Positions 33,461 to 47,420 are shown, counted from the stretch's first letter. The stretch: 64,000 nucleotides of DNA from Theocolax elegans (GCA_026168455.1 CM047426.1:30687058-30751057), one strand, 5' to 3'. Numbers and translations are program-made. Notes: generated by a model from the letters alone, not told the origin.

Positions 33461-33945
33461 GAGTGCGCGAAATGCGAGCTGCAGATCGCAATTCATTGGG
33501 GGTCTTGAATATAGGTAGGGAGGGTATAGGTTCGGTAAACGCGGGGCCGCGTAGTCTCGTTATCAGCAAATTATATCGACGGTACAAGCTGAACTAATTC
33601 CAGTAACAACCGCTCAGGGGATCAGAGAGCATGAGTACGAGAGAGGGGATCGAATGAGCCCCGTAGCCCATCGGGACCTTTGGTCGGTTCTCCAGTGAAA
33701 CGGAACACATCCACCCCAGTATGTACGTTCAGCCTTTTTTTTACCTCTCTTTCCAATCTACTACAAACGGTTCGACCTATCGTTTCGATTGCCGACCCAT
33801 CGAACATCGTCCAATTTTCATATTTTATTGGGCTCTATCGCTTCTCGCTCGTTTCGACTTCATTTACACCGCTTCTCTGCGACAGCTATTTAATGAAAGA
33901 GGAGGGACAGTTTTATTTCCTCGTTTTTTCGCTTTAGCAATCAAG
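33461..33945. other. GC-rich island
   Basis: CpG-containing, with GCGGGGCCGCG at 33541-33551. Short frames overlap on both strands (minus 33807-33622, plus 33680-33937) and carry no recognised domain. Candidate regulatory element. Confidence 0.35.
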
Positions 33946-33949
33946 CTCC

Positions 33950-33988
33950 TAACCAGTAACCAGTAACCAGTAACCAGTAACCGGTAAC
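33950..33988. repeat. 7-bp microsatellite (CCAGTAA)n
   Basis: About five units of AACCAGT, the last with one change (CCGGTAA). Confidence 0.85.
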
Positions 33989-34380
33989 TAGTACGATCGG
34001 TTGATTGATTGATTACTTTCTAATTTTGTGGCAAAATTAAACAATTAACTTTAAATAATGGTTTGTATCCTCTAACTTTGCTTACTTCATTTGCTGTAAT
34101 ACATGTCAGTATTACTTTTAACATTATTAAATAAAAAAATATAAAAAGAGTTATTAACTTTGTTTAAATAACGAGTATTGCACATCACTATGAAGCCACT
34201 ACCTAAAGATACATGTATTACTACTTTTTTGGTCAAACCTTGACAAACAATGCTTTTTATCAGAAATACTCTAAATAACAGTGAAATTTGAACAAAGAAG
34301 TGGTAGTTATGATGACTGTTTTTCATGTGCATCAATGTTATTCATGTATTTTTAATTACTCTACATACGAGCTTTTCCGA
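33989..34380. other. AT-rich spacer
   Basis: Nothing is recognised. Confidence 0.45.
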
Positions 34381-35100
34381 TAGTTTGATGATTTGTTGTG
34401 TCCACAGAACATCTTCCACCACGTTGTTGTTGTAAACTTGGAATTTTGAACAAAATGGTAGGAAAGTTGGGCAGAGCCACTTGTAAATTTGAGATAAGCC
34501 CCGCACATAGGCAAGCGCGTCTCTCTCGCTCTCTTTCATTGTCTCTCTGTCTTCGGGTCGGTCTCACTTTAACCGAGGAACTCATACATGTGCTGACGCA
34601 GCAAATTTGCCTCGCGAAGCAATTCTTTAATAGACTACCCGCAGAATCTGCAAGCATCGCTCTAAGAATTCGGGGCTTTGTATTTTAATTAAATTTTTCT
34701 TGCTTAAGCTATTTATTCGGGCGCCTCGTACCCACACAGATACGGCAACACGAGGGACTTTTTAATAAAGTGCCTCTCCAGGCCACGTGTAATATTGTAT
34801 CATCGTCGAAATATGCAAGAGAGTTTAATAAGAGTCAAGGAAAGAGAGTACGTTATACTCTTACAAGAAAGAGAGAAAAAATTTTTAACTGGAAACAGCC
34901 CACTCGAGTTCTTTTTCATCGACCTTTCTCCTGCACTGCACTCCCTTCTCTGTCATACAGCGGCACCGCGTTAACATCAGCAAAATCTTTATTCACCATT
35001 ATGCGAGGGAAAATTCATAGGAGGCCGCGCGAGGGCGGTCATGGCAAAGTTTTAATAGAGCGTTTCCATTTGATGCACCATTCGAAGTTTGATTATTAAT
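34381..35100. other. GC-richer island with a CT-rich tract
   Basis: Pyrimidine-rich sequence at 34519-34560, moderately GC-rich to 35090. Frames on both strands overlap (plus 34398-34688, minus 34657-34361) with no domain. Confidence 0.35.
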
Positions 35101-36040
35101 GTGTCGCAAACATATTAGTTTCATTACTAAAGATTAACCGATAAAGTTGCAATGTAATTAATACCACGGTAAACATTTTGTATTAGATGACTTGATTATT
35201 TCTTCACCATTTCTCGGTTACGATGTAATAACTATATAATTTATAATATAATGCATTTAGACACGGGAATGTGTACATATATGTATAAACATACTAAAAG
35301 TTTCTGAATTTAAAATAATGATCACTTTCATTAAATCAAACTAGTGTCAGTATTACGCTTTGACCTAACTGAAGTGATTTTTCACTTTAAAGAAGTCTTT
35401 TTAATTTAAACGGTGCAAAGTAATAATACAATTAATGGCTTATCAGTTTATCTTTTTCAGCAATAAAATTACAATGTTATAGGTTATCAAATGTTGTAAT
35501 AGTTGCCAAAAAGATTTAAAATAAAAGAGTTTATATACGAGTTGATCAAACTTATTTATATTATTACAACATCTGATAAAAATATAAATAAATAGTCGCC
35601 GAGTCCTACTCACAATTTCTTCTGTCTTCATGATCGTTGGTGACGGACAACACATCCACGTGGAGACGTCGACAAAATGTTGTGTCACAATATCCAGTAG
35701 AAATCATATCGGATAATACACTCTTTTATGTTTTCTCTTCGCAGAGAAAATATGTGTCTATGTACACATTAAATAAATAAGAGGTATACGATAAGTTAAA
35801 GATCATAGTTAATCGGTGTGCGTCATTTTGAGCCGAAGAAGAGACACTCATAAGGTTGCACGGATATGCTGAATAAATAAATGTAGATAATAGATATGTG
35901 AATGTATGACCAATACAATTGTATCACCTAATAGTTAAATTCATGAAATATCTAAATTTCAGAAATCGCGAAATTATCATTAGAAATAATCTGATACTTT
36001 CCAGTTGTCATCTTGTAGATAAATATAATACTCGCAATTT
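35101..36040. other. AT-rich sequence, nothing recognised
   Basis: There is a small CpG patch at about 35600-35690. Confidence 0.45.
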
Positions 36041-36450
36041 GTAAAGAGGGATAGGCGGAGAGCAAGTACACGAGTAGGAGCGGGTGGATACAGGTAGGGG
36101 AATAAATAGCCGACGACGCAAATTGGATACGAGGCCTGCACCGCGGAACGACTACGTGATTACGGGTTAATCAGAATTAATTAAGTACCGTAGCATGCAC
36201 GTCACTACTTCGTTACAGTGACGTGTCAAGTGCCACCTTGCTTCCGGTCGCTTCTATATACAACTGACTGCGTATTGTACCCTTGTACTTTAACCATCCC
36301 TCCTGCCCTCTTCTCTTACCTGTGCACCTGTGTGCGCGGCCAGGCCGATTCTAATGAATGATATGCACGTGCACGCTTTCTCTACTTCGAGCCTTGAGTT
36401 TACGAGGATAAAAACCGTAAGAAGGGCGCTTCAATTTTGACGGGTACGAT
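36041..36450. other. GC-rich island
   Basis: Unique sequence with CpGs and a pyrimidine-rich stretch (36293-36325). No frame or splice pair is identified. Confidence 0.35.
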
Positions 36451-38290
36451 CCTGACAAAGTAACTTGAACAACTCTAAAGAACAGCTTTACTCACAAGTA
36501 ACATTTTCATTCGCTTCGACGTTTTTTCAACTTTTCCTTTGAATCAACTTTCTAATAAAAGTGTTTTATACCTATATTTAATCACCATTGGGTTAGTACA
36601 ACTGCATTCATTATCTTCTAATTGGATAATTTCGCTTAGGGAAATATTTTGATGCATCTGATTTTGAACTGAATGTTAATTCCTCTACAAATAAACTAAT
36701 TTCCATCTACTACTCGCTTTAGTCGTGTGTGCGCGTATATGCGCGTTAAGTGGAAAAATTCAAATATTGACCAGCCACTACGTAAGTAAATAATGCATTA
36801 TATTCAATGATAAGTATATTCATTATAATAGATTTTTAATAGGTATTGCACTACAATTTGGTCAGTTTATGGTAAGAAAACATTAGATTAGAATAAACAT
36901 TGGCTAAAGTTTAAAATATTGTTGTTTGATGCTCAACTTGAGTTTTAAATGTACATTCATTGATTTTTATACAAATAATTTTATAATATCGCATTTTCTT
37001 TACATTTTTCAGTTTTAATACGATAATGTTTATATTGTTATGATTGAATAATAATTAAATGACCATAACAAAACTAATATTTATTTAAACTAAACAAACA
37101 ACAATTATAATATTACAATCAATAAGATTTCTTAACCAATAATCACGACTTTGCCGTATCGCGGTCAAAAGCCAGTCTTTGACGTTTTTTTCGTAACTAG
37201 AAATGTTGGCGCGGTTGCTAGGCGCATTGATTCCCTTTTTATCGATCGCCAACTGATCATATTATATCAATATTCCTAACTAAATATGCTGTATAATTTA
37301 CCCGCCATTTACAATAAATATATCGAATTACTTTCACTTTGCACTGTTTAAAATGTTCACTGTTAAATGTCTTTTAAGTAAACGAATAATTAAGTAAAAT
37401 AACGTTTCATGTTAAATAAATGTCATAATCAAATGTAAATGGATTAAATACTTAAAACTGTTGTCAAAATATGGCAACGAAAATCACTGCATATGGCAAA
37501 TACAAATATATTCAAAGCAGCCTGGTCAAATAGCTGCGTGTGTTTAAATATTTGCAACCTCATTCAAAATGCATGAAAATGCAAGTTCGACCAATTTAGC
37601 CAAAACTACAATGTACCTGTCCTCCATTCTACCTTTAGGCGAACTTTATTAAACGGATACGAAGCGTGCCAATTGCAGATCTACTTAAAATGCAAATGTA
37701 TCAGTCCCTGAAGTACAAAGTATGTAAAATTAAAATTCTTTGTATACCTTACGAAACATATATAGACGTCAAATATACTTTTAGCTATTTATATGAAATA
37801 TGTGCTATTATGCAAAATACACATTATTTCAAACTATTATTTTAGGACGTGTATAAACCACAATAGGTAATACATTTTAGCAGTATATCAATACGTACAA
37901 GATTAGAATCATAAATATAATATAAATGTTTAAAAAACATGCAATTTGATAGTTTGAATTTTGTAAGAAAAACCTCATACAGAATTTTAATACATGTTTG
38001 GGGCGTCAAATTGCAAACTATACAAACTTCAACATTTTATTTTAAGCATTTTAACTACTAGTAAATAAAAGTGAAATAAAATGTTACAATGAAAGTCTTC
38101 AAATCGTTTTAGAAATAATTTGAAAAATATAGATTCACAAAACTGATGGAAATATAAAGAAGTCAATAGAATCTAACAAGATGCCAATTATTAAAACCAC
38201 CAATTATTAATCTATTCGCTATTGGTATTCCAAATCTAAAAAAATATGTTCGTAACTTTGATTCCTTTAACATAAAAACAGAACCGGGTA
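36451..38290. other. AT-rich sequence, nothing recognised
   Basis: About 1.8 kb; a modest CpG patch lies at 37145-37260. No genes or structured repeats were identified. Confidence 0.5.
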
Positions 38291-39060
38291 ATCACTTGTG
38301 TACTCCATGTACTTTTAGTCCTTGTTTAAGTGGACTACTGCTTGCGGCGAGCACTGGCGCTTTAATCTCGTTTTGTAAAATATTCATTACAAATGAAACG
38401 AAGAGAGGGAGAGAGAAAGAGAGAGAGAAAGAGAGGGAAAGTCGAGTGAATTGCATTGGTTTGACAAGAAAGGGAGCAATATTGACAAGAACATTTGTGC
38501 GCACGGGGTGTGAAGTTCTGGTTAGACTACGGGTTCGCCAACTTGTTCGTAACAAGTATGTGCGTGCGAGAGCAAACTGCACTGGCCAGTATCGCTTAAT
38601 CTAGTTTAAAGGCATTCCCAACAGGACTCGCCGCTCACTCGTTGCTTAGGGTACCGACGGCGAGATGTGCCTTCGGGGACTTGTAATCGCCTCCAACAAG
38701 TGCACACACTGATCTCCCTCCTCCTCCCCCGACCACCCACCACCCTCCCACCCGTCAATCCTTTCCCCTCTCTGTCTATCTATATATCTATATATCTATC
38801 TATGTCCCTGTTTAACTTTGTTTTCCTGACTCGTTTCATTTACCACCTTTTCTAAACCCCTTTTTTGTAGACTCAGCGTCTCACGTTTATAACATAATTT
38901 CTTTGCCTTGTTCTCTTTGCGAGCGACGTTTCTTTTTCCCTTTTAGTTTTCCGGTGCACCCTCCCAATTTTAGTTTTTAGCTTAGATAGTTTCACTTGCT
39001 TTAACTCGAGATGCTATATCCTTCCTCTTTTTTCTTCTGCTTTCACACTTGCTATATAAT
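38291..39060. other. GC-rich island with a GA tract and a TATC microsatellite
   Basis: The GA tract is at 38400-38442, and CpG-containing sequence with local inverted words runs from 38490 to 38600. A CCCTCCCACC-type stretch is at 38717-38760 and a CTATATAT repeat at 38775-38805. No coding domain. Confidence 0.45.
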
Positions 39061-40120
39061 GAACATCGGATTAGAACGAGTATACACTGCGAGTTGCTTT
39101 TATTATAGCTAACAAGAGACAAGAGGAAAGTCTAGTGTACACTTTCATTTTAATTCCAATTGGTTGCAAGGATTGTATCATGTATGACAAACTCAAGAAT
39201 TATCATATCATACAAAGAAAAAACGACAGCAAGTTCTTAGCTCTGCTATTCACTACTTTATACATTTATTAACTTTCCACGTAAAAATGTAAAACTTAAT
39301 ATCAACTTGATATAAAGTTTATGTTTGGCAAAAGTTGATATCAACATACGTAATGAGACTATCCCAAAGTTGGAAAAATATTAATTAAACATTTGTATAA
39401 AGTTTAGATTTGAAATAATCTCTTAGATATATTTAAAAATAATATTTTTGAACGGATAAAATTTTATTTATATATATTCAAACTACCGAAATCCGACATA
39501 CCAATTCAATTTGTGTTGAAAAATTAAATACTAGTCGAATTGCAATTTGAAAATTATTTTTCCAAATGTATTTCTGTAATAAAATAAACAAATTACATTG
39601 GAAAATATGTATACGAAACTATACACATGCGAAAACGAATTTCCTGGATTACGGATATTTGCTAGTATAGTAGATAAAAAAAAGGAGGTTTACTTTAACC
39701 ACGACGATCGGCTGCCATAAAATGAAATATAAGAGTTTTAATTCTGAATTTTAAGAGTACATATTGCCATATATAAGGTACATGAATAAAATTCTTTAGT
39801 TTACAAATATTTTTTCGAATAAATTCAATTTTATGCATCGCAATAAAAATATATTATTTCATAAATAAATATATATTATTTAAAACCATTCAATGTTGTT
39901 TTTATAAACTTTTCATTTCGTATTCTACCTTTGCTGTTGAAATCTATAAATCTAAAACACACATTGTTTTACATAAATATTTTTATAGTGAACCAGGGTA
40001 CACTGTATTTTATTAGTTTCACGATGGAGATTATTATTTTAAATTTTCATTAAATCTGAAAATAAAAATTCAACTTGTTTAGATGGGTATCGTAAAATTT
40101 AGAGGAAGTAATTAAAGGGG
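39061..40120. other. AT-rich sequence, nothing recognised
   Basis: Repeated TTGATATCAA-type words at 39300-39345 are the only structure seen. Confidence 0.45.
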
Positions 40121-40486
40121 CAATTAAATTTAATCAAAACGTACGAAAAGTCACTTTCGAGGTCGACCAAAAATTACATAGCAGTGAAGAAACGTTCAAA
40201 ACGTATTCGAGTGTAAAACAAGGGCGAATGCACTTCCAATGAGAAAAAAATGAGCAGAAAAACGGTAGAAAAAACAACGAAGACACCAAAAGCCACGAAA
40301 CGTGAAAGTCTCGTCGCAGGCTTGAACGACACGATCCCATTGGCCGTGAGCCAACTTGAACACGTACGGGGGGTCTAGAATGCAGTTCTTTTGACTCTGT
40401 AAAGGATAACTAAAGAGGAAGAGAGGTAGTGAAAAAGAGAGAGAGAGAGAGGGGGGGGGAGTGGTTGGGTGCGGGGTATATAGCGA
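40121..40486. other. GC-richer island leading to a GA/G tract
   Basis: CpG-containing sequence with a GA repeat followed by a run of nine G (40436-40460), directly upstream of the candidate promoter. Minus frames here have no domain. Confidence 0.4.
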
Positions 40487-40560
40487 TATAAAGCGGGTCA
40501 CCTTTCGACTCTCAGACAGTGACTAACAATGTCGTCGAAGAGGCACTTAATTAAATGAGA
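40487..40560 (+). promoter_or_regulatory. Candidate core promoter (TATA plus initiator)
   Basis: TATAAA lies at 40487-40492, and an initiator-like TCAGACAGT starts at 40512, about 27 bases from the TATA to the initiator A. A GA/G tract lies just upstream. A 9-codon reading frame (40529-40558, MSSKRHLIK) follows, too short to judge. The sequence shows the motifs and their spacing; promoter activity is inference. Confidence 0.3.
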
Positions 40561-40870
40561 CGCGCAGAAATACCCGTGATCATCACCCTAACTCTCTTCT
40601 TTGCTTGCATCCCTCCTAGCAAAATCTTCCGACCACGTGTGTGAAGAAACCGTTGTTTACTGCAGCTCGGTGACGCAGTTCATACTCGTGCGCACAGTGT
40701 GACATTGTCGCCAGGTCAACCCAAGTACCGCCTCGAGTGGCCTATTCACTTCCGGAGGCTAGAAACTCTTGCCAGTAATTGTAGTGCAACTCTAACCTCT
40801 GCGTGTGTCTATGGACGTCGCTGACATTTTCGTTACTTTTCTTCACGTAGAGATTCAACTACCTATTTGT
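40561..40870. other. GC-rich continuation of the island
   Basis: CpG-containing, unique, no frame of note. It could be the 5' UTR of a transcript from the candidate promoter. Confidence 0.3.
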
Positions 40871-41486
40871 CATTAGGACAAAAAAAATTACTTTGCTTTT
40901 GTTTTGATCAAGACATCTAAGATACCGCTCCAGGTACTCGTTCCCCCAAAGACAATATTTCATACTTATTTATATAAAGTCCTCCAATCGTAGTCAACAT
41001 TTATTACGATGTAGTTATTATTGCAGGTTACTTTTAATGATTGAATATTGTATAAACCTGGTTTCCAGCGAAATAGATGGAAAATACTGCAAAAACCACC
41101 TTTTTGTGATTTTTTATAATTAAAAAAAGGATGTGAATTCTACAGATCAAAATACATTGAAAACCATGTTTGAAATACTTTATTTATCAAATTTTAAACC
41201 TCTGATACAGAGTTTCAAAGTGTAAAGTTACAAAAAGCCGCAATTTATTAAATTTCAAAAAATAAGCATGTTGAATTGAAATTTGAGAAATACAAATCGA
41301 GTATATTAATTAAAATACTCTTTTCTTTTTGCGATTATTATCTTAGTGGATTTTGCTTGCACACGCGTTTTTATTCAATTTAACTAGCGTAGAGATTTTC
41401 GGTGACGTTTTATTCTAACATATTTACTTATCTTTTTATCATCCAGCAGTAATCTACTAATATAATATCATAATATAATATATAAA
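40871..41486. other. AT-rich spacer
   Basis: Nothing is recognised. Confidence 0.45.
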
Positions 41487-41676
41487 GCTGCGATAACTCG
41501 GTTGGTAGAGTAGGGACTCGTACCCGGGTTCGATTTCCTCCCGGTTGATACAAGTACCCCTGAGGAATGTATTTTCAACAAGTACTTTCTTCACAAAGAC
41601 ATCGTATGACCTCCGCGGCTGATAAGCACCAACTTGGGTGTATAAAAAAGAGACCTTAAAATAATAATAAAAAAAA
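41487..41676 (+). mobile_element. Candidate tRNA-derived SINE
   Basis: The head resembles a tRNA gene: an A-box-like ATAACTCGGTTGG at 41493-41505 and a B-box GGGTTCGATTTCC at 41526-41538, spaced as in RNA polymerase III promoters. The cloverleaf is not intact, so it is not a working tRNA gene. An unrelated body of about 110 bases follows, ending in an AATAATAATAAAAAAA tail. Head, body and A-rich tail are the SINE layout. A target-site duplication is not clear. Confidence 0.6.
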
Positions 41677-42340
41677 TTCTTTCAAGTTCTGGTGGAACCT
41701 CTCTCATTATTCTTCACTTCAAAATCTCCATTGTTTTCTGGATATTCATTAATATTTGAATCGGGGAAATGTAATTTTAAGTTCATTAAACAATCCAATT
41801 TTCGCCAACCTCTTACTATTTTTGCCAACTATTTTTTTCAATTTGCATCTTTCGAATTTTTCATTCTAACTAAAGATTCAAAGTCAGCGTGGAAAAATAT
41901 GTCGGAGTACTTATAGGTCCGGTCAAAAGCACATTTGTCTTTTATATGTGATTCTGTATAATTAATTTTGAGTAATAATTTACTTAAAAATGCCTTATAA
42001 CTGTTAAATGTTTTTTTTAAATAGCTTATCTATATCTCAATTTTTCGCTAACAATGTATATTTCATGACATAAATAATAATTTGTTGTCACATATAATTC
42101 CAATAAATTATTAATGCTTAAAATTGATATCTTTAATCAATTCACGATAATTAAAACGTAAGAAATATAATATCCAGCGAAAGTGTAATTTAGTAAAATC
42201 GATTTCCTCGAGGGATGTTTATAAAGAAAACACTGTAGTTACCGATAATACTGATAGAATCTATATATCATCAAATACTATTTAAGGAATGAAATTGTAA
42301 CAAAAACAAGGTTCCAGAAATGAGAAGAAATATATATATA
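41677..42340. other. AT-rich spacer
   Basis: Nothing is recognised; the 74-codon plus frame at 41692-41916 has no domain. Confidence 0.45.
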
Positions 42341-42740
42341 CAATGCGTATATATGACAATGTGTATCGCGATTCGTCGAAGATACTTTCAATTATCGTTG
42401 CGCGACACGTTCAACGATATTAATAGATTCCAGGAAAGGTACGGGGAAGTAGAGGTACGCTCCTCTTTGGCTCTCAGCGAGAGATAACGAGGCGATTTAA
42501 TATTAATGTAGCAGCCTACCCTCGTCACTGTCGACCCTCCGCTGCGCGATTAACCCCGAGAGGGCACTGAGCGATTGGGCCGTGCGCGCGTGCTCAGAAA
42601 TTTTCTCGTCCTGCGTTTGAAAGCCCAGGCTGCATGATGCCGCTCTTTTGCGCGATCGTACATGCAATCACGTGAGTCCCTTATTTGATTCGGGGAAATA
42701 ACCAACCAAATCCGAAGTAACTCGGCCAGAATAAAACCTT
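42341..42740. other. GC-rich island
   Basis: CpG-rich, with GTGCGCGCGTGC at about 42582-42593 and several GCGC words. No frame. Candidate regulatory element. Confidence 0.35.
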
Positions 42741-43540
42741 AAATTTTCGGGATCTAGAGAAAGTTAAGTGCTACAGCCCATTGGGAATTCTACAATTTAC
42801 AACAACCTAAAGCGCATTTACTTTTTATGACCGTTCAAGTTAAATAGTATGTAATTTACAGTAGTTTACGATAATAAGGAGTTTAAAAACTTTGTCCTTG
42901 TATATTATTGTATATCAACAGGTGCATTGTCTCGATTCGATGTTTAAACGAAAATATTTATTTTACCGTGTATTTACTTAAAACTGTATAATACTTATCT
43001 TCGTAATTATAATTATGGTCGTCGTTATTATTAATATTTTTATGATTATTATTATCCATTCAAATGTTGGAATGTAATTAAATGGTACCATATTCACACA
43101 TGTTTACAATATTTTTTTACTTTTTAAGTTTTTAAAGACTATTGAAGTATAATAAAATATTAACTACTGCCAACAGCATAAATTTAAATTTAATTTTGAA
43201 ATTCACTTGATAAATCATCAGTAATGTACAGCTTAGTTTTGTTTCTTTCAACGTATTTCAGTATTGATTGATGACTCCAACAAAAAGTTGTGTGGAACAG
43301 TAAGAATATTTAAGAATTGAAGAAATTGTAACCGATGCTCGGAGAATGAGAAATAGTTCACACATAACTCATACTTAAAACTACCTTGCCATAGAAGCAA
43401 AAAATGCGATGACAGTTCACTACGCACAGAAGAAATGGGCTTCCACCTATATATTTTAATAACAAATGAAAATCTGAAAGAGGAAAATAAATCTGAAAAA
43501 CTCAGGCAGGACTACGGAAATGTAATCGGCACCGGTACAG
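42741..43540. other. AT-rich spacer
   Basis: Nothing is recognised. Confidence 0.45.
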
Positions 43541-44130
43541 ACCAGCTTTATACCACGAAAACGTGTGCAGCGATTTCTCCCTCCCGACATGATTTAATAT
43601 CGGATTTTCAAATCTCTATCACGAATTTATATATATATGTACATTTATATGTATATATATAGCGGCTCGCGTATGCTTTTTATCTGCACATTCACGCGAA
43701 CCGATTTACAGTTTTCGGGTTACGTATAGAATCCAGCTCTCCCTTCGTTTTTCAGTGGTATGCGTCAACCCACGTCTATTTAACGAATTCGTCGTGTTCA
43801 TCCTTGTTGGAATTCAGTTATTATGCATGCCAGATACGTTAGCATCCTTCCTGTACGCATTCCTTCCTTGAGCACTGAACATAGCATTGTTGGTGAGCGA
43901 GGATCCCCCGTTGCTGATCTTGCAGATGTTTTCCGAAGCCGTCTTTTCGAAAAAAACATGTTGAACCCTTCGCGGAGATTCTCATTTCGCTGAGCACTAA
44001 ATTCTAATTCACAGACGGTTTTTCAACTCGTGCAATCGTGGACAATGACAAAGCAACAAATTTTCTCCTTTTCTAAGCTTCTTCGTGATCTGTACAAATT
44101 CCACGTTTGTGAGTTTGTAAAGGAAAAAAT
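43541..44130. other. GC-richer island
   Basis: The (TA)-rich stretch at 43629-43662 is followed by moderately GC-rich unique sequence to about 44120. No coding signal. Confidence 0.35.
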
Positions 44131-45480
44131 GCTGACGATACTCTTAACGTTTCGGCGAGAAATCAAATTTTTAAGGTTTGCCATTGCTAAGTAAGCTGCA
44201 TGTCCACCTATTGACTCAGGTAAAAAAATATAATTTTACGCGAATTATTAATGCAGGCGAATTTCGCTTTAAAGTTATAAAGAAAGAAATTTCTTTAAAA
44301 TGGTGATACTACTCTGATACTCTTCAAATTTAATTAAAACCCTTATTTATCTTGTTTTGATTTTCCATTTAATAATTGGAAAATATAATGTGATACGCGA
44401 TAAGCCACCACCCATAAAGGTAAACAAAATATTACAGGGCATTTTTCGATCGGAGAATCAAAAGCCTTATATTAAAGAATTTCATTTAAAAATAATCACG
44501 TACGAAATAATTGTAGCTGTTGAATTTTTTGTCCCCGAACGTAAACAATGAAACACTGACCTCATTTTTACACATGTCGGAGAGATGCTACTTAACGCAC
44601 GATTGTGTAGCATTGTTCATTGGGAAGACCGAGATAATAAAAAAAAGACAAAATATTGCGAAGAAAAAGGCCAATTTGATCACCGTACGTCAATGAATAA
44701 TGCCATGCATTGATTTATTATGCACCCGAGATTGATCTACAATTCGTACGTCCTCACTCTAATCGATATCCGACCTGGAAATGCATATTCGGCAAATCAT
44801 CATGCACGCAAACCTAACTGTGTGGCTAGAAGGTGTTATCAAGTCCTGAAAGAGGTGGGCTCCCTGTGATTAAAGAGCTGGAGACACGACGACATTTCGA
44901 AATTTCGGAAAGGCGAAGCGAAAGAGAAAATTAGGTATAAGCACGTAAACAATACTTATTGATAGAAAAGTTTATAATAAGGAAGCCTACGAGTTTATGT
45001 GCAATACTGAAATTTTAAATGAGAAAAATATTTGGATTTTGAATTTTGTTTCTTTAGTGCAAGTGACTACAGTATTATTATAAAATAATATATAATTTTT
45101 CTTTGTGAATACTAATACATTTAATAATTACATTTTTACTTGACTTGTTGAATATATCTGATTCATCAGCTTATTAAGTTAATTTTAGATTACATATCGT
45201 AGTGCAATTATATTTAAGAAACTTATAAAAAGAACTAATTGCTTTCTTCCACTATGAATATTTTACTCTAATGAACGATGTATTAATTTCCATACGAATA
45301 AAAAATTCAGATCTACTTAAAATCAAAATTTAAGGAGTTAATTGAAGTGTAACAGTAACTCTGGTTAACTAAAGTGTGTATTATAGATGCAAATTCACCC
45401 AGTATACAAGAGTAGGAAATCGTCAAAAAGGTAATGCGTATAAAATAATTTACATTTAATGAAACTACTCAAGGAACTTA
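44131..45480. other. AT-rich sequence with a weak island at 44560-44930
   Basis: No gene, repeat or splice pair was identified. Confidence 0.4.
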
Positions 45481-46440
45481 GGAGTTCATAAACACGTATG
45501 GCGGGCACGTCTTGAATTTTGAGACTGCTTATTCTCCAAGATAATTTCCGTCCAAGTTATAGTTACATTCGATTAAATTCGCGAATAGATACGGTACTTT
45601 AGTGTTTTTGGGTAGCATTATCCGAATCGAGGGTACGCCCACACCAACTCGGCTCATTCGTCGGGCATGAATTACCGAGAACGTGACTTGTTAGTTTCAT
45701 TATACTCTGGCGAATAGTTCAAAACGCCGAGCGAGCGCGCGTGAGTATTGTCCACACTCCTATTGTTTAACACCCCCGAAGTAAGAAGTACCAATACGAA
45801 TCACGGATTTTCCCTATATGAACCAATTATATTCAATTTGCGGTTATACGAATGACTTTTGCATATACACACATTAGCATTACTAAAACAGCATTAATAA
45901 AACTGAATAAGGACGATTATATGTATAGGTGTAACAATTAAACGTAAAAGATGAGTTGCAAATAGTATTTAGTTGACAGTGAAACACGGATGACAATACG
46001 TAGCGCACTGTCGTCCATTTTTTGTTCCCGAAAAGAATAAACTCGAGACCTCGACGTGATTTTACCAGTGCGCTATACACTACTTTTCCCACTTGTCGAT
46101 CGTACAAGGACGTCGTGTTTTCAGCGACAGCTGCGCTCTGTATACATGATTTTCGCCCGCGGCTCGATAGAGAGATAGCGCCCCACTATCTCTTTGCTTA
46201 TGCATGGAGGCGAAAACGCGTGCGAGCGGGTGGCCTTCGAGTTTTAGCTACAACGGCATAAACCACCGCTGGTTCGCGATAACGCACGGTCTCTGACGCA
46301 GGATTAGTTCGGCTTCATCTCTCTCACTCTCTCTCTCTCCCTTGCTCTTCCTCTATATAGCTACCCCCTCTCCCCGTATATACTTTCGATGAACCAGTCA
46401 AGGCGATACTGCTTGTCGAAAGTTCTGACGTCACGTAAAT
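45481..46440. other. GC-rich islands with a CT tract
   Basis: Two CpG-containing blocks, 45590-45800 and 46020-46320, are followed by a CT repeat (46315-46345) and TA-rich words. The short frames have no domain. Confidence 0.4.
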
Positions 46441-47420
46441 TTAAATTCACTTTTGGAATTCGAAATATATTTGGAGATTTACAAGTTTCCATTGTATTGA
46501 TTCACATTTTATAATAGCATCTACAATGGTAACAAGATCAATTACATAGATTTATGTCATATAAATCTTTTTTTAGGTTTAATCGTCTTTATATTAAATA
46601 ATACAATTCATTTAATAAATTAAATGATAAGTAAAATAATGTTCATTATATAAATATTTAAATAAAACAAGTTGCTCTACAGTGGAAATAATGAAAAAAT
46701 GTAATGTGTAATGATAATAAAAGACAAAAGAATACCACGATCGTTAATATAATAATACGAAAAACTATACGTTATGGATAATTTAATAATTTTTCATATG
46801 TTTTACAGCTAGTTTTAAAATATAAAATGATATTAATTCTTCCCTAATTAATGGTGTATCGTCGGATACTGCACCTAAAGCACAAGTGGGTAAGAAAAGA
46901 GGATGGTAGAAAGGGGGGCTGCAAGAGAACACCTAAGAAAGTGGAGGGCGTAGTTCGCTTCGAGAGTTCGCTAAAAGCTGACCTCTATTTGTCACTGTCC
47001 TGGACAGAAGTATACTGGGTGAAAATCGATTTTTTATGTGCCATCCTCTTCGATAAAGTCTAAAAGATATTGATACACGTTACTAATGCTTTTTATGCAA
47101 AATTTCACATTTATTTGTAATACAGTGATCATCATTTACTTTCGCGTGTATTTACAAAAAATAAACATTTAAATTTCGATTTATAGCAATTACTGTAAAA
47201 AAAATAACAAAGTTAAAGTTACTATAAGAATCATATTTCTTTGCCGACTAATATAAACTTTATTATCCGATTTGTATGTAATATATTTCATATTCCCAAT
47301 TTCACATAGAATATTTAAAATTATATTTTGGTACTATAGTTTTCTATTTTTCGTACTTATAGTTGAATGAAAGAAACTCAATGAAAAGACTTCCAGAATC
47401 AAAGTTTGTCGAAGCAGCAA
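46441..47420. other. AT-rich sequence with a small patch at 46850-47050
   Basis: The 70-codon plus frame (46851-47063) is basic at its start and has no known domain. Nothing else is recognised. Confidence 0.4.

Noticed and set aside
33622..33807. 61-codon minus-strand frame with fairly natural composition
   Set aside because: Too short, no homology by eye, overlapped by plus frames; not supported as a gene.
33950..33988. Short regular repeats resembling a CRISPR array
   Set aside because: A 7-bp microsatellite without spacers in a eukaryotic window.
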